DNA of 64,000 nt from Hermatobates lingyangjiaoensis (Eukaryota > Arthropoda > Insecta > Hemiptera > Hermatobatidae). The position numbers were made by a program, and so were the translations under genes. The number at the start of each line of letters is the position of its first letter. The first letter of the stretch is position 1. Positions 1 to 12,400 of the stretch are shown here, piece after piece. The stretch lies in the NCBI GenBank assembly GCA_026182355.1, contig JAPFBL010000118.1, positions 683,001 to 747,000 on the forward strand, written 5' to 3'. Under the pieces are notes generated by a model that was not told where the DNA came from, ran no database searches, and worked only from the letters and a program-made list of their open reading frames with translations.

Positions 1-296
1 CTGCTGCACGCTATACCGGATACAATAATCATTGTTCTTCATATTTAATGCTGGTTCAATTGGCTTAGTACCACTCGTAGTACTAACAATGAAACTGGTT
101 CATTCATTTGTGCTTGAAATGTAACGTTTTAGGACTAATCGCAACCAATCAATTTCAATTTGTTGATTTAATATTCGCTTTACATAACTGTGTATTCCCT
201 TGGTTTGGTAATACAAATGCAAGATTTTATCTCATCTTTTCACACACTCTAATAAATAATTAATGGGTTAGTTCCACTGAAGTTAGTAATATTAGA

Positions 297-475
297 ATTA
301 GTAGTAATACTGTCCGTCATACCTCGTAAATTCTCAGAAAAGCTCAACCGGTTTCGGATCCCATCTTCAAGAACAACTGAAGAGTTGCTCTTGAAGATGG
401 GATCCGAACGGACCCGAAACCGGTCGAGCTTTTTTGAGAATTTACGAGGTATGACGGACAGTATTGCTACTAATT
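297..475. repeat. Fold-back element with hammerhead-like motif (ACCGGT type)
   Basis: Two approximately 85 nt arms (297-385 and 386-475) are near-perfect inverted copies, from TACTGTCCGTCATACCTCGT on the left to ATGACGGACAGTATTG on the right. The right arm carries the motif at 387-429 in plus sense. The left arm has the minus-sense copy with about 10 nt missing from stem II. The element lies in the Raptor intron directly before exon 530. Confidence 0.85.
387..429 (+). ncRNA. Hammerhead-ribozyme-like motif, palindrome ACCGGU
   Basis: Order: GCUC (387-390), UUGAAGA (391-397; consensus CUGANGA with C3 changed to U), one unpaired U, helix II GGG-A-UCC/GGA-CCC closed by loop GAAC, GAAA (416-419), palindrome ACCGGU (419-424), C425 as the predicted cleavage nucleotide, then GAGC (426-429), which pairs perfectly with GCUC. 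The C3 change would be expected to weaken catalysis. Confidence 0.7.
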
Positions 476-529
476 ATAATAATAAATAATTGCTGGTTAA
501 AGTTATCGTTGTGTTTATTTTTTTTTCAG

Positions 530-2747
530 TTCAGAGAACGGACGTTGTGTGTGTTTGTACTATCGTGCATGGTCGACCAGCGTGGACAAGAGGCAACCCT
601 ACAAGGCTCCTTGGTATCCATCTGCCTAGAGCAGTTAACAGAGTCACCTCCTTTGCACAGACGCTGGCTGGCTGTCTGCCTCGGTCGTTTATGGAACAAC
701 TATGACAAAGCTCGTTGGACTGGTGTCCGTGACCAAGCCCATGATAAACTCTATCTCCTTCTTAGGGACCCCGAACCAGAGGTAAGTGGCATTGCTTAAC
801 CTCTTCAAACTTACAATTTTTTTTTTAAATAATTAAATTACACAGTGTTCAAAAAAATATTAAAAACGAACCTTTTTCTTTATTTATATAAACTACTGAA
901 GTATTAAATGTGAAATAAACTCTATTTTCAAAACAAAACCTCAAATTTTAGATTGTAAAATAAAAACATGTAAACTTTAGTGGAGAGCTTGAAATATAAA
1001 GCTCTTAATCAAACGAAAATTGAGATGCGATTTTTTTATTTGCTCTGGATATTGACTTCTTCCTTTGTATAGGTTAGAGCAGCTGCTGTCTACGCCTTAG
1101 GGACTTTCATCAACTCTTCAACTGACAGAAATGAACATTCGAACAGTATCGATCAGGGCGTCGCTCTTACCCTGATCTCTATTGTTGGCAGAGACATGAG
1201 TCCACTAGTTAGAAAGGTTTTTAGCCAATTCTGCATTATTTTACATACCAATGTCAATTAACTATAATAGTATTTTGTTTATTCTTTATAGGAGCTAGTT
1301 GTTGCTCTCCAAAGTATGGTCCTCTTGTTTGCAAATCCTTTTCTTTCCGTTGTCCTCTCTGATATGCGGGATGGTAGCCAGATCGTTTTGGCCTCAGGTG
1401 AGAAAAAAAAAAAACAGTTCTGGAAAGTTCTTAGCTCTTAATCAATTTCTAAAAAAAAAAGTTCATTATATTCTTTTTTTTTTTTTTAGGTGACCTTCAT
1501 ACACCAGTAACAACTGTAAGACATTTAAATGCAAATGGAAAAAGTAAATCCAAAAATCTTGAGGTTGGAACTTCATTGAAAAGGGTATCATCCTCTTCGT
1601 CTATTAGCAGTTCAGGTAGTAGTAGTACAATAAAATAAAATAGAAGTAAATTCGTAATTTATTATGAACTTGAAGTGATTTAAATATATATTATGAAATA
1701 CTGTGACAAAGTTAGATATATATTGTGTTATTTATAGTTCTTCGAAAAATATTTTAAATCAGTTTTGATTTCATAGCATCTAGAGAACAATTTCTTGTAT
1801 TCACTGTTTCAAAATTGTTACTAATTTTAACAATTTTAGATTACATTGACCAACAAAAAAAAATTTTTTTGTCATTGTTTCTAAGATGTTTTAACAGTTT
1901 CTATATAATTTAAGGACGCTGATTCCAGAAATATTGTCGCTTTTTCTCTATGAGGAAGGTGATAGCTACAATAAAGACAGAAACAATAGAAGAAACAATA
2001 TTTTTATTTCACTTTAAGACTCATATTCATTAATCAAACAAAAATATTTGCTAACGTATACGAATACGTATGCAATATATTTGGATTTCAATATATATTA
2101 CCCGCAAATATAGCAAGACACATTTGGTTTGTTTATGGAATGTCGCCTAGGAGAAGATGTAGCCATACTTAATTTTTACTCCAAAAATCTACAACGCAAG
2201 TAAAAAAGCTTTTGGGTTTGTGATGTCATAATAATTTAACAATGATCAATAGCAACCTACAATTGTAATTATGACGCAAGAATTTATTTAGAAATACGCC
2301 TAATTTTAAGGTAAACAAAGTTATTAAATAGCAAACATCTAAATAACGAACTGATGAGAAAAAATTAGTATGTTTTTCGAAATCAGCACTTCTAAATTAA
2401 TCTAAATCAAGCTTAGAAACGTTGTGAACCAAAAAAATGTGTTGACCAGTGTTATTTAATGGTAATAATTACTCAATATTTGGCAATGATATTGTTTCTA
2501 GTACAAACACTTATTTGATTTAACTTATTTTGGAGTGGCTCATAATGCAGTTATTAATCTATTTTGTAAATGATACTTGCGTGGTGATGTTGTTGTTCAT
2601 TTTCCAGGAAGTACTACTAGCCTACAATCAATCCCATATGGAAGTGTTTATCATAAAATGTGGCATGGCCTTACGCTTCTTGAGAACGATCCTTTCCCTG
2701 AGGTGTCTGCTTTGGCCAAGAAAGTTACAGATCACATCACAAATCAA
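530..2747 (+). CDS. raptor: Raptor exons encoding the HEAT-like repeat end and the start of the linker
   Basis: Five exons (530-781, 1073-1216, 1292-1397, 1490-1615, 2608-2747). The first opens in phase 0 after a T-rich acceptor and reads FRERTLCVFVLSC, the family's helical repeat preceding the GQEA.LQG block. The fourth exon is low-complexity (KSKSKNLEV, then serine-rich SSSSSISSS), where family members carry a variable phosphorylated linker. The fifth restores the conserved helix (SVYHKMWHGLTLLENDPFPEV). In the known TORC1 architecture the HEAT-like domain contacts TOR. This assignment is from family knowledge; the motifs are read directly. Confidence 0.93.
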
Positions 2748-3378
2748 GTAACCCTTTAATAAATACCACCATTATCCTGGCTTTTTTAGCGCCTAAATTA
2801 TTCTATCTTGTGTTCTACTCATATTTTTAAAAAGAAATTACTGTAATAATTTCTGTTCCTAAAACAAAAACACTATTTTTTTGTTTTTAAATAAAGTATA
2901 ATTTCATAGTTTGTGTTATCCATGAATAAAAAAGAATGAAAAAGAATATTGTGCAGATTTTATGAAAGAAACTCTGAAGCCTATTGTTGCTAACTCTGAA
3001 GATGTTGCCTCTGAAGATATTGCTAACGACAGCTGTGGGCACCAGTCCTGTTTTGTTCAGGAATCTCTTTTGTTTACCGAAAAATTTCCTGCACTAGTTC
3101 CTGACTTTAATTGCGAACCATTTTTTGTTGACAAACATATATAAGAAGTTTGTTGAATATTTGTAATCTGGTATCTAGGGCGGTGCATACATTACAATTT
3201 TTTCATTGTAAGCCGTTATTACGTGACACACGTTAATACGAGTGTTAACGAAATTTTTCAAGTTTTTTAAGCTGCCTTTTAGATTATTATTATTTATGTT
3301 AACGTTAGGTATGGTTAATATTATGACATGTTAAGTAATAATTAATTTCAAAATTTAAGATTGGATTATTATTATTTG

Positions 3379-3414
<36 letters not shown>

Positions 3415-6400
3415 TGTGTTAACATTAGGTATGTTTAATATTATATGTTAAATAATAATTAATTTCAAAATTTAAGATTGGATTATTATTATTTGATTAT
3501 TATTATTATTATTATTATTTGTGTTAACATTAGGTATGTTTAATATTATGACATGTTAAATAATGATTAATTTCAAAATTTAAGAAAAAATGAATTAATA
3601 AAAAGTGACATTTTTAAATTGAATTTGCCTTTTTTTTTATTTTCACAGATTATTCTGCAAAATACTACAAATTTTCAACTTTTGGAATAATTTTTTTTTC
3701 ATTGTGTTGTCTTGTGAATTTTTTTTTGCTATTGCGTCCATAAATAAAAAAATAAATGGTTGGAAACCTATGGCTTAAACTCAAGAATATAATATAGTAA
3801 TTTTAACTGTTCTAAGTTTTATTTTCCATAACATCATAAATTGTAGAACCGTTCAGTATACAAACATTTAAATTTATCGAATATCAATGACCATTTTTGA
3901 TATTTGTCTGTTACATAATGGAAAAGCGCTTAACAATGCGAAATAACTTTTTTATACGTTGTATTTATATCATTTTGGCAACATACTTAGATTGTTATTT
4001 TAATTGTATTAAATTTTCTTTGTACCCATGAACATGCTTTTTTTAGGTATTCATAGTATTGAGATTTGATTGATTTATTGTTATTTATTAGTCTATTTTT
4101 TTAATTGCAGGTCTGCACTTGGCCTCTTCAGACATCTCCTACAAGGGATGAGCACCATTACGTTGTAATTATTGTTTACCATTATATATATTTTTTTTTA
4201 TGCTTTTCTCACGTGTAGTAACCCTACCATGAGGGAGTTTATTTTCGTTAACCTGTTCCCAATATATTTGTTGAGAATTAGTTTTGTAAATACGATTAAT
4301 TCCAGGGTTAGGATTGGTTAATAATCCAATAAACTGGTATATTTCATTAGAGCAGATATTCCCAAAGTGGGTTCCGCGAAAAACATTTAGAAAAAAAAAT
4401 TTTCTAAATTTTTTTCTTTAGTGGGTATGGATTATTCTGTGTTTCTTGTGAATCATGAAACCGAATAATACTTATACACATAAGTAGAAGTGGCCAAAAT
4501 TTTTTTCATATTTAGGTTGAATCACTAGTCAGTTTTTGGAGCTATCTGATTCCCGAATTTCTTTCTATTGTAAAAATAGCACTTCACACATCGCTGCTAC
4601 TTCCCGCTACCTAATTATGTAAAACCGATTTTTCCTTTTATACTGCCATAAAAACTAAATACCATAGTAGACTTAATGCTCGGTCTGACTTGAAAATCAA
4701 ACTTTCAACTATAAAACAAAAAATGATTACAAAATAAACTTTGTGTTAAAGTTGATAGTAATTCTGTTTCATGTGTTATGTATTTGTGGAAGATATGAAA
4801 ATTTAAATCTTTTAGTTTTGAATTTTTCTTCGAAAAAAACGCATTGCAGTAATATTATTTTTTAATTATTTTTAAACATATATACTATTCATAAAAGCAT
4901 ATGAAAATATGTATATTATGATTGTATAAAATCAATAGAATCTGAGGTTCTTGGAAAAGTTACTGAAGCAAAAAGGGTTCAGAGTCGAAAAAAAGTTTGA
5001 GAAACTCTGCATTAGAGTATTAAATGTCAAATTATCATCAAATGATAATACACATTTGATGATTTTTCGTGACCCTAGATTTAATTATTTGTTTGTTGTA
5101 TCTAGAGGGTCTACATAATTATTCTAATATTGGAATAAAACTTTATGTAGAAATGAAGTATTTTCAAAGAAAACTGATGAATTTAATTTCCTTTATTCAA
5201 TATATTCTATACTTTTTGATATTAATTAAATTAATTAAACTCCTGAGATTTGCTAATAGTAATTATCCTTTTTTTTTAGCCCAGAAAAGGCCTTCTCATT
5301 AGAAATTCAGAACACGAAGGAAAGTCCAATTCATTACCTCCCTCGCCGTCAAAGCGATCTGGCTTCTTGAGGTAAACATGACAAAAATCTTTTACGACAC
5401 ATTCATATATCAATCAAGTTTAAAAATTAGATATCAAATATTAAACTTATAGATATTACATGTGATTTTTTTTTATTTTTCTATTTGATTCTTGAAACTT
5501 ACTTTCTCAATTAATTGCAGCGATTCTCCTGAAGCTGACAGCCCTCTATCAGAGAAGTTAATGCACAGAAGTCATCAGTCAAGCAAGCAAAAGGGACCTA
5601 AGTTCATGAAAACAGTTAGTTTTCTTTCTTTTTATACTTTTCTGGTTTAATATTTGATGAAGATAATTTAAATTTAGTTACATACTTGAATTTAGTCAAA
5701 TATTATAATGTTTATTACATGATTGGATGCACTATGACGCATTAGTTAAACTATGTGTTCATTGGTGAAGTTGTTTTAGAATTTATGTGTCAGAGGAAAC
5801 AGTAATATAACTCTCTTCTATATTTCAACATCATCTTCATCAGGAGGAAAAGAGTCCAGCTGAAGTAGTAACTGGTGACGATATAGGTGTAAATATATTA
5901 TAAAACTAAATATTGTACAGAACACAAAACAGAGGAAAGCGTTTATTACTATAGCAATATCGATGATAGTAGGTAATTTGTTCTGTTTAGCGTTCTGTGT
6001 AATCCGTTTTGATTTAGTCATATTCCTGGGTCTTTCAGTTCTACAATAATAAAGCAGAATAGGGTGATGTTTTTGTTTTAATTTGGAGCCATTTCCCCAC
6101 GTTATGTAATCGAAGCGCCTTCATGTCTACATGAAGTGCCCAAAAGGGACCTAGTGGAGGCGGGCTTCCACGACCTACACCAATAAAAAGCTGTAAACAT
6201 AAGCCTTGTAGTCTCTGTAAGACTATTGGTGACTTGATGAAATAGAACATTAAGTATTACATTTGAAAAATGAAAAGGAAAATACAAGAGTTACAGATAA
6301 TGGGGAGTTGAGATATAGGAATGAATAGGTATGTAAGAGAAGGAGTCAGAAGTTGTATGAAAAGATGTCGGGAGAAAGGAGAAGCTTTGAGATGCTAACT

Positions 6401-9400
6401 ACATCGCGACCGACCAGGCAAATCATAGTCCGCCACAACCAGCAATGGTCCAATCAATCTGGGGCCTGTTTAGCAACGGAAGTGTCTGGACCCTACTGAA
6501 GAGCGAGAAATGTCTTGAGAGAGACAGGCGCAAGGCGGAAGAAAAAAAAAAGAGGGGTTTGGGACCCAGCTCTAGAGCGAGTATGCGAATGAGCGTTGTA
6601 TCTACCAGTGAACACCAGTCAAGAACGCGGAACTCTAAGGGATCAGCTAAAGCCGGCAGTAGTACACCACAGTGTGAAACAATCCTGAAAAAGGCGTTAG
6701 CCGCACGTTGTTGAAAGCACGGCAAATGTTACAAGATAGGTCGTGCCGAGAGGACTAATAAAGGCAGACTGCCATCAAAGCCAGCGCGTGAACTAGAGGA
6801 CTTTCCACCCTCCGGCGCCTTTGCCAGGCTGACGATACTCCCAGTTGAGCCTTTCTTCGTTCATGCCGAAGGGGGACAATCACCGAGGCTTGTTAAGCCC
6901 TCCCACCCTACACAACGACAAGGTACATGGGGGAGGTTCCTGTTTAATCTGTAGTTTTATATAGTTGGATTGGACCACCATTTAAGCAATTCAATTTTGA
7001 TGATGCAGAAAAGTCACAATAAAGCACAGTGCCTTTACAATAAAAAAAAAATCTTTTTCACCTCGATACAGTTGTTTGGCTAGAACCTACCTCGAAACCC
7101 CTTAGAACTTTTTTAGCTATCTCATTTATTGTTATGAATTCTTTGTCATCCATGCATTTGATTTTTTTTTCGAAGATTATTGATTAATGTGCGATCAAGT
7201 TACTAAATATATATCAGTTTTAAAAGACAATGCATCACTATCTTTTTGTACAAATTAAGGGGTTTTTTGCAATTTATACATATTGTTATTTATTCATATT
7301 TTTGCAATTAATAAATATGACGTGGATGGTTTGTGTTGTTTTGAACAGTGGATTTATTGTAACAAATCGCTGTTTAAGCATTAATACAGATACATTGAGT
7401 TATTATTGAATATTTGAAAATATTAAATATTAGACATATAATTTTAATTAAGATAAGAAAAAATTGAATTTAATAATTAAATTTAAATAACAATTTAATA
7501 TTTAAATTTATTTAATAGTTAAATGTAAAAATTTAATTTATATTAGTTAAATAATTAAATTTAAATTATTTAATAGTTAATTTAAAAATTAAAAGTAATT
7601 TTACATTGAGAGTTAATTTTAAAGGGACAATTAAGAGATTATTGACTACCTTTAAATCCATTTTGATGAAAGAGTCATATCTTTATTCATCATTGAGGAC
7701 TTTTATTTCTATTTAAACTTGTGCGATATTTTTCTTATAGAGTGTTGGGCTTGTGTTTAGTTGACAGAGAGCCTGTGTGAGGATAACGTCGGTGCAGACA
7801 GCAGAAGGAGCTTAGTCAACAGTCAGTTTGTTGAATGGAGCAGTAGGTATTTTGCTGAGCCAATGGTTCACAACATCAAGGAATCTGACAAAGAAAGTTC
7901 CAACTTTACTCACACACAATACAGGTACATTTTTATGTAGCTGATCTTTTTTTCCCCTAATTACCCTTACATGATCAACAATGTATAGTTCGATGAAGAT
8001 CTGCTACCAACTTATACAAATATATATATGATCAAAACACAATATGAAATGGGGAAAAAAAGATTTAAGAACTTTCAACTGTAACTTCGTCTGACTCTGA
8101 CTCAGTTGGGTTTTTGACTCTGACGAAGACCGCTAGTTACGGTTGAAAGATTTTAGTCTTTTTTTCCCCATTTCTTATTGTGGTTTGATCATTGCTGTTA
8201 TTTCACTTGTTTATATGAAATTATATATATATACGAGTTCAAATTCGAAGAGTAATGCACAGAGTAAAGAAACACACTTACAAACTCAAATGGCCGTTAC
8301 GTCTACAACATGCTTGGTCTACCTTTCTCTTTTCTCCTAATGACGGATTGTCCTTAAAGTGTGTTTCTTTTATCTGTGTGTTACTCTTCTTCGATTTTGA
8401 ACTCGTATTGTGTCCAGTTTGGATCGTCTTTACGTTTATTAAGTGAATATTATATATATGTTCTATTCCTTATTTTATGGTTGTTTCAATAATAATTAAG
8501 TTTTTTTTGGAATGGTAATCAACTTCATTGGTTTTTGTTTTTTGTCCTTTTTCATATTATTTCCTTTTTTTTAAAATATACTTCTTAAGGGAATTTAGAT
8601 AATACTTTTAAGTAGTTATTTTGTGTTAGAGAGAGTAGTTCTGGAAATTTTGATTGAAACAAGTGAACTAAAATGATAAATAAGTGAGGGAAATTTAACC
8701 ATCTTCAAACTGTCTTAGAGTAAAGAAAACAAGTAGTAGTAATAGTGGAATAATGTTCATAATTAGAATAGTAATTATGGTAATCCATACTCAATGTGCA
8801 TCTAGTTTTATATTAAAACCGGAGTAATTTCGAATGGGATGGCTTAGAAAAGTATACTAAACTAAATTAAAAGGAATGTTTTGTTTGCAGATATTTATGT
8901 AATGCAGAACTTCGAAAAGAAGCAGGTGAGGAACGAAAAAGACTGAATCATTCAAAACTAGAAAGTGTTTTTGCAACAATGAGGTTTAGCCACAATCCGC
9001 AACACTTGACGTTTCACCCCTATGACAGTTTGATGTATGTGGCTCACAATGACTGGATAATCATGTGGGACTATATGTCAGCAAGCCGAGTAAGGAACCA
9101 CTATGGGATTGGGAGTAAAGTGTGCTGTATCGAGCTGATAAACGCCCACCAAGGCGGGCTGGTGGCCAATGGGTGCGACGATGGCACGGTGCGCATCTAC
9201 GACATGGCGCAGAGTACCCCGAGACTGGTGACGGCTTGGCTGGCCCACCCCAACACTTCGAAGCGGGCCATTCACAGTATGCTTCCCATTCATTCTTTCT
9301 TATATTACTTTATCAACCATAATGAGAGTGACTAAGTTCTAAAATGTTGTTGCCTACTTTTTTTTTGTAAAGTATACCTCCTGGGGCTAAGTTTTTTTTA

Positions 9401-12400
9401 AAAATGTACCGCATTTTCCGGACTAAAAGTCGCGGTTTTTTTTCATAGTTTGACCACGGTGCGCCTTATCTTTGGAACAACGAATGCGTGAAATTATTAG
9501 CACATTAATGCTGGTATATCCATTATAATAATTTGCAGCCGGTTATAAGCAAATTATTATAATTTTAAATGCACTTAACATTGCTAGTTTTGGTAAGCTT
9601 TTAAAATTTGACTCATAAAACTAAAAACCAATTCTTAAACGTGATTCTAAATATAGATCAAATAATTATAATTTATGTTTATTTTTTATTGTTAGTACAG
9701 CGAAAACTGATTTAGGTAAATATATAGAATCAAAAGCAAGAGTTGGAATAAGTAGCAACTTTCAACTATTTGTTTATTCATCTTTATTTATTAATGCCCA
9801 GAAGTTTTAAAGTTGTAATGATGCTGTAGTTTTTTTTTTTATAGTTCTAGGCTCGCTGAATCTGAATTTACAAAATTATTGAAGTGTATTGTAATATTTT
9901 GGACATCGATTGTACGATTAAATGAATAAGACAACAAATCTTGTTTCAGCACAATATTGTCAAATTCTACCGATCTTTAAGTAATGTTATATTTACAATA
10001 TTGGTTGTGGGTTACTGGAATCTAAGTAGATGATTATAGTTATTAAAAGTTATAAGGATCATGATTGGATTAATATTCCTGTACTCGGTTCAGTTATGGG
10101 AAAGTAATTGATTAAGGAGGACAAATTGTAATAGCTAAAAATATATTTAATATACTAAAAAGATTACTATTAGTCAAATAGTAAAGTATCTACTTTTTTA
10201 CTAATTTATATTATATATAAATATATTTTACTATCTATTGTTACTAAAGTATCTATTAGTAAAAAAGATTACTATACAACTTGAATGTAGATTTTGTATG
10301 TGCCTGAAACAAATTAGATCTTCAAAAAAAAATTGGGAAAGTTCTTTAGTTGCCATGAGAAATCCTAAGTGTTTTGGAGATTTGATCACTAGAGATTAAG
10401 TGTCCGTAATTTAAGTATAATAACATCATTTAATTGAACAATTGTTTTTATGTTGTCATAGGGTTTTTTTTGTTTATTTATATAGTATTTAACAGTGAAG
10501 TTTATTATAGAAAATAAACTATTATAATTATAATTAGTATAATTATAATGATGCCATGCTATTAACGATGATTCTGATACTGATCATCACGATGACAGTG
10601 ATGGTTTGTTGGTAACTGATGATGATTTGTTTGATAGGGTTGTGTTCTTGTTTCTTATAATTCTGAACTTTTAAGGATTTTTGGATAAAAGTACATTTCA
10701 TAACTTTTATAACCACCTCATTAAAGAGCAACTGAAAATAAAGAGAGTATAGTTCCTTAATAGCTAAGCCTGTAATTAATATTTATATATTTCAACCATC
10801 AGTACATTTGTCCTGAAACGATTTTTTTCCTTTTTATTTTTTAAATAAAGTTTCTCCAATTTGAAATTTGAATCATTTACATTTGTTAAGTGATTGATAA
10901 TAATCTTTGTTATGTGGTTAAGGGTTCATACTAATCCTTTTGCTTTGCGCTAAATGTTTTTGAGAAATTGAAATCTATTTAATTTGCTGTAATTCTTTAA
11001 AATAGACTTCTTCAAGCTAAATGATACTACTTTAGTGGGATTATGACTTGACACTCGAGCGAAAGTTATGATTTGCAGAAGGAGGCCTGGTGATGAGTTG
11101 GGATCAGGTGAGGACAGAGTTTCTTGTTGGTGGAGAGCCACGTCTTGTTCGACTTTGGGATGCCACACAAGAACTCTGCATCGCTGATATTCCCACTGAT
11201 GCTGAAGGATCAGTCACCGCTATATCCTTAGATCTCCATGGTAATGTACAGTTTTCTTTCTGTGCTGTATATAATAATTCTATTCAGTTGAGTTTGTTAA
11301 TTTGTTCTATAAACTCATTCATTAGGTACTGGTGTTTTAAAAAAAGAGAACCGACAGGAGTTGCTTTAGTAAGATGATGTTTCCAGGTATTTATTTGGTA
11401 AGGTCGGCCACAAAGACGTAGACTTGATGCTCTTAACACTTGGTCGTTTGTGTTTTCCAGAGAAAAATAAGCTTGGCCATTGATAGTCTCTCTGCCCGTC
11501 CTTTGGGCTGCCCATTTACTACCACCACTGTTACAGTCTGTATTGCTAATGATTAAACGATTCATATATTAGTTTCCCGCCATTGGACAGACATTTCAGT
11601 AAATACTGTAACTTCGTTTTCACTCAATTGTAAAAGTTGCTGTATTGTTCAGTGATTCGATGACTGTTTTGGACCGGAAAATGTTTATGAAAGCATTTAT
11701 ATCAAGAAAAAGAGTTTACACTTCCGCTTATGATAAAAGTAGCATTGGTGCATTTGAAGTTTTGCTCTGAGTGTTACACTCGATGAAACCTGGAATTATA
11801 TTTATATCATTGTAACTGAAGACAAGTAAAATCAATGCCTCAATGGCTGGTGAATCTGCTTTATAGAAGGCAGTGGTGGTCGGGAAAATAGTTGATTTGA
11901 CCCGAAACTTTTGCGAAAGACTGATGATTGTTTCAGCACTACAATGTTGCTGTCGTTCATAAGAATTGATAAAGCGGCTGATATATCAGATTTAGTTTAA
12001 CACCGGCTGTACCACCAAAGGAGACTTGCATAAACCACACACCTATCCTAAACTGACAATCCACCAATAGACATAGCAACTGATCCTGGGAAGCTCTTTA
12101 TTGGATGGTACATCTGTTCTGATTTATTCATGCTCCTTTACCCGTCGGCCGTACCATGATAACACAATATGTTGATCTTTTTTGATGGTTGAATAGATTG
12201 ATGGTTCATGTTTTTTTTAACGTTAAAACCCTTTGGCCACGTCACGAGAAGCCAATCGTTTCCTAACGAATGAGAAGAACGAGAAAGTCGTTGTGAAGTG
12301 CCCAAGGTGTACCTGGCAGAGGCGGGCGCGCACGATACATCAACAAAAGCTATAAACAAAGCCTGGTTGTCTCTACAAGACTGACGCTTGATGGAAAAGA

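Noticed and set aside
2962..3144. 60-codon open frame MKETLKPIVANSEDV... in a Raptor intron
   Set aside because: Composition is somewhat coding-like, but there are no splice sites in phase with Raptor, no known domain and no neighbouring support.
6445..6714. 89-codon open frame in GC-rich block
   Set aside because: No recognisable domain, an antisense frame of similar length overlaps it, and the block shows repeat similarity to 12235-12420, so it is likely mobile-element debris.
9078..9293. Minus-strand open frame over Raptor exon 8891-9276
   Set aside because: Antisense shadow of a GC-rich WD40 exon.
9391..9480. CCGCATTTTCCGGACTAAAA with GGTGCGCCTTATC, resembling the end of a widespread DNA-transposon repeat
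   Set aside because: Only one end is visible and no target duplication or partner end could be found.
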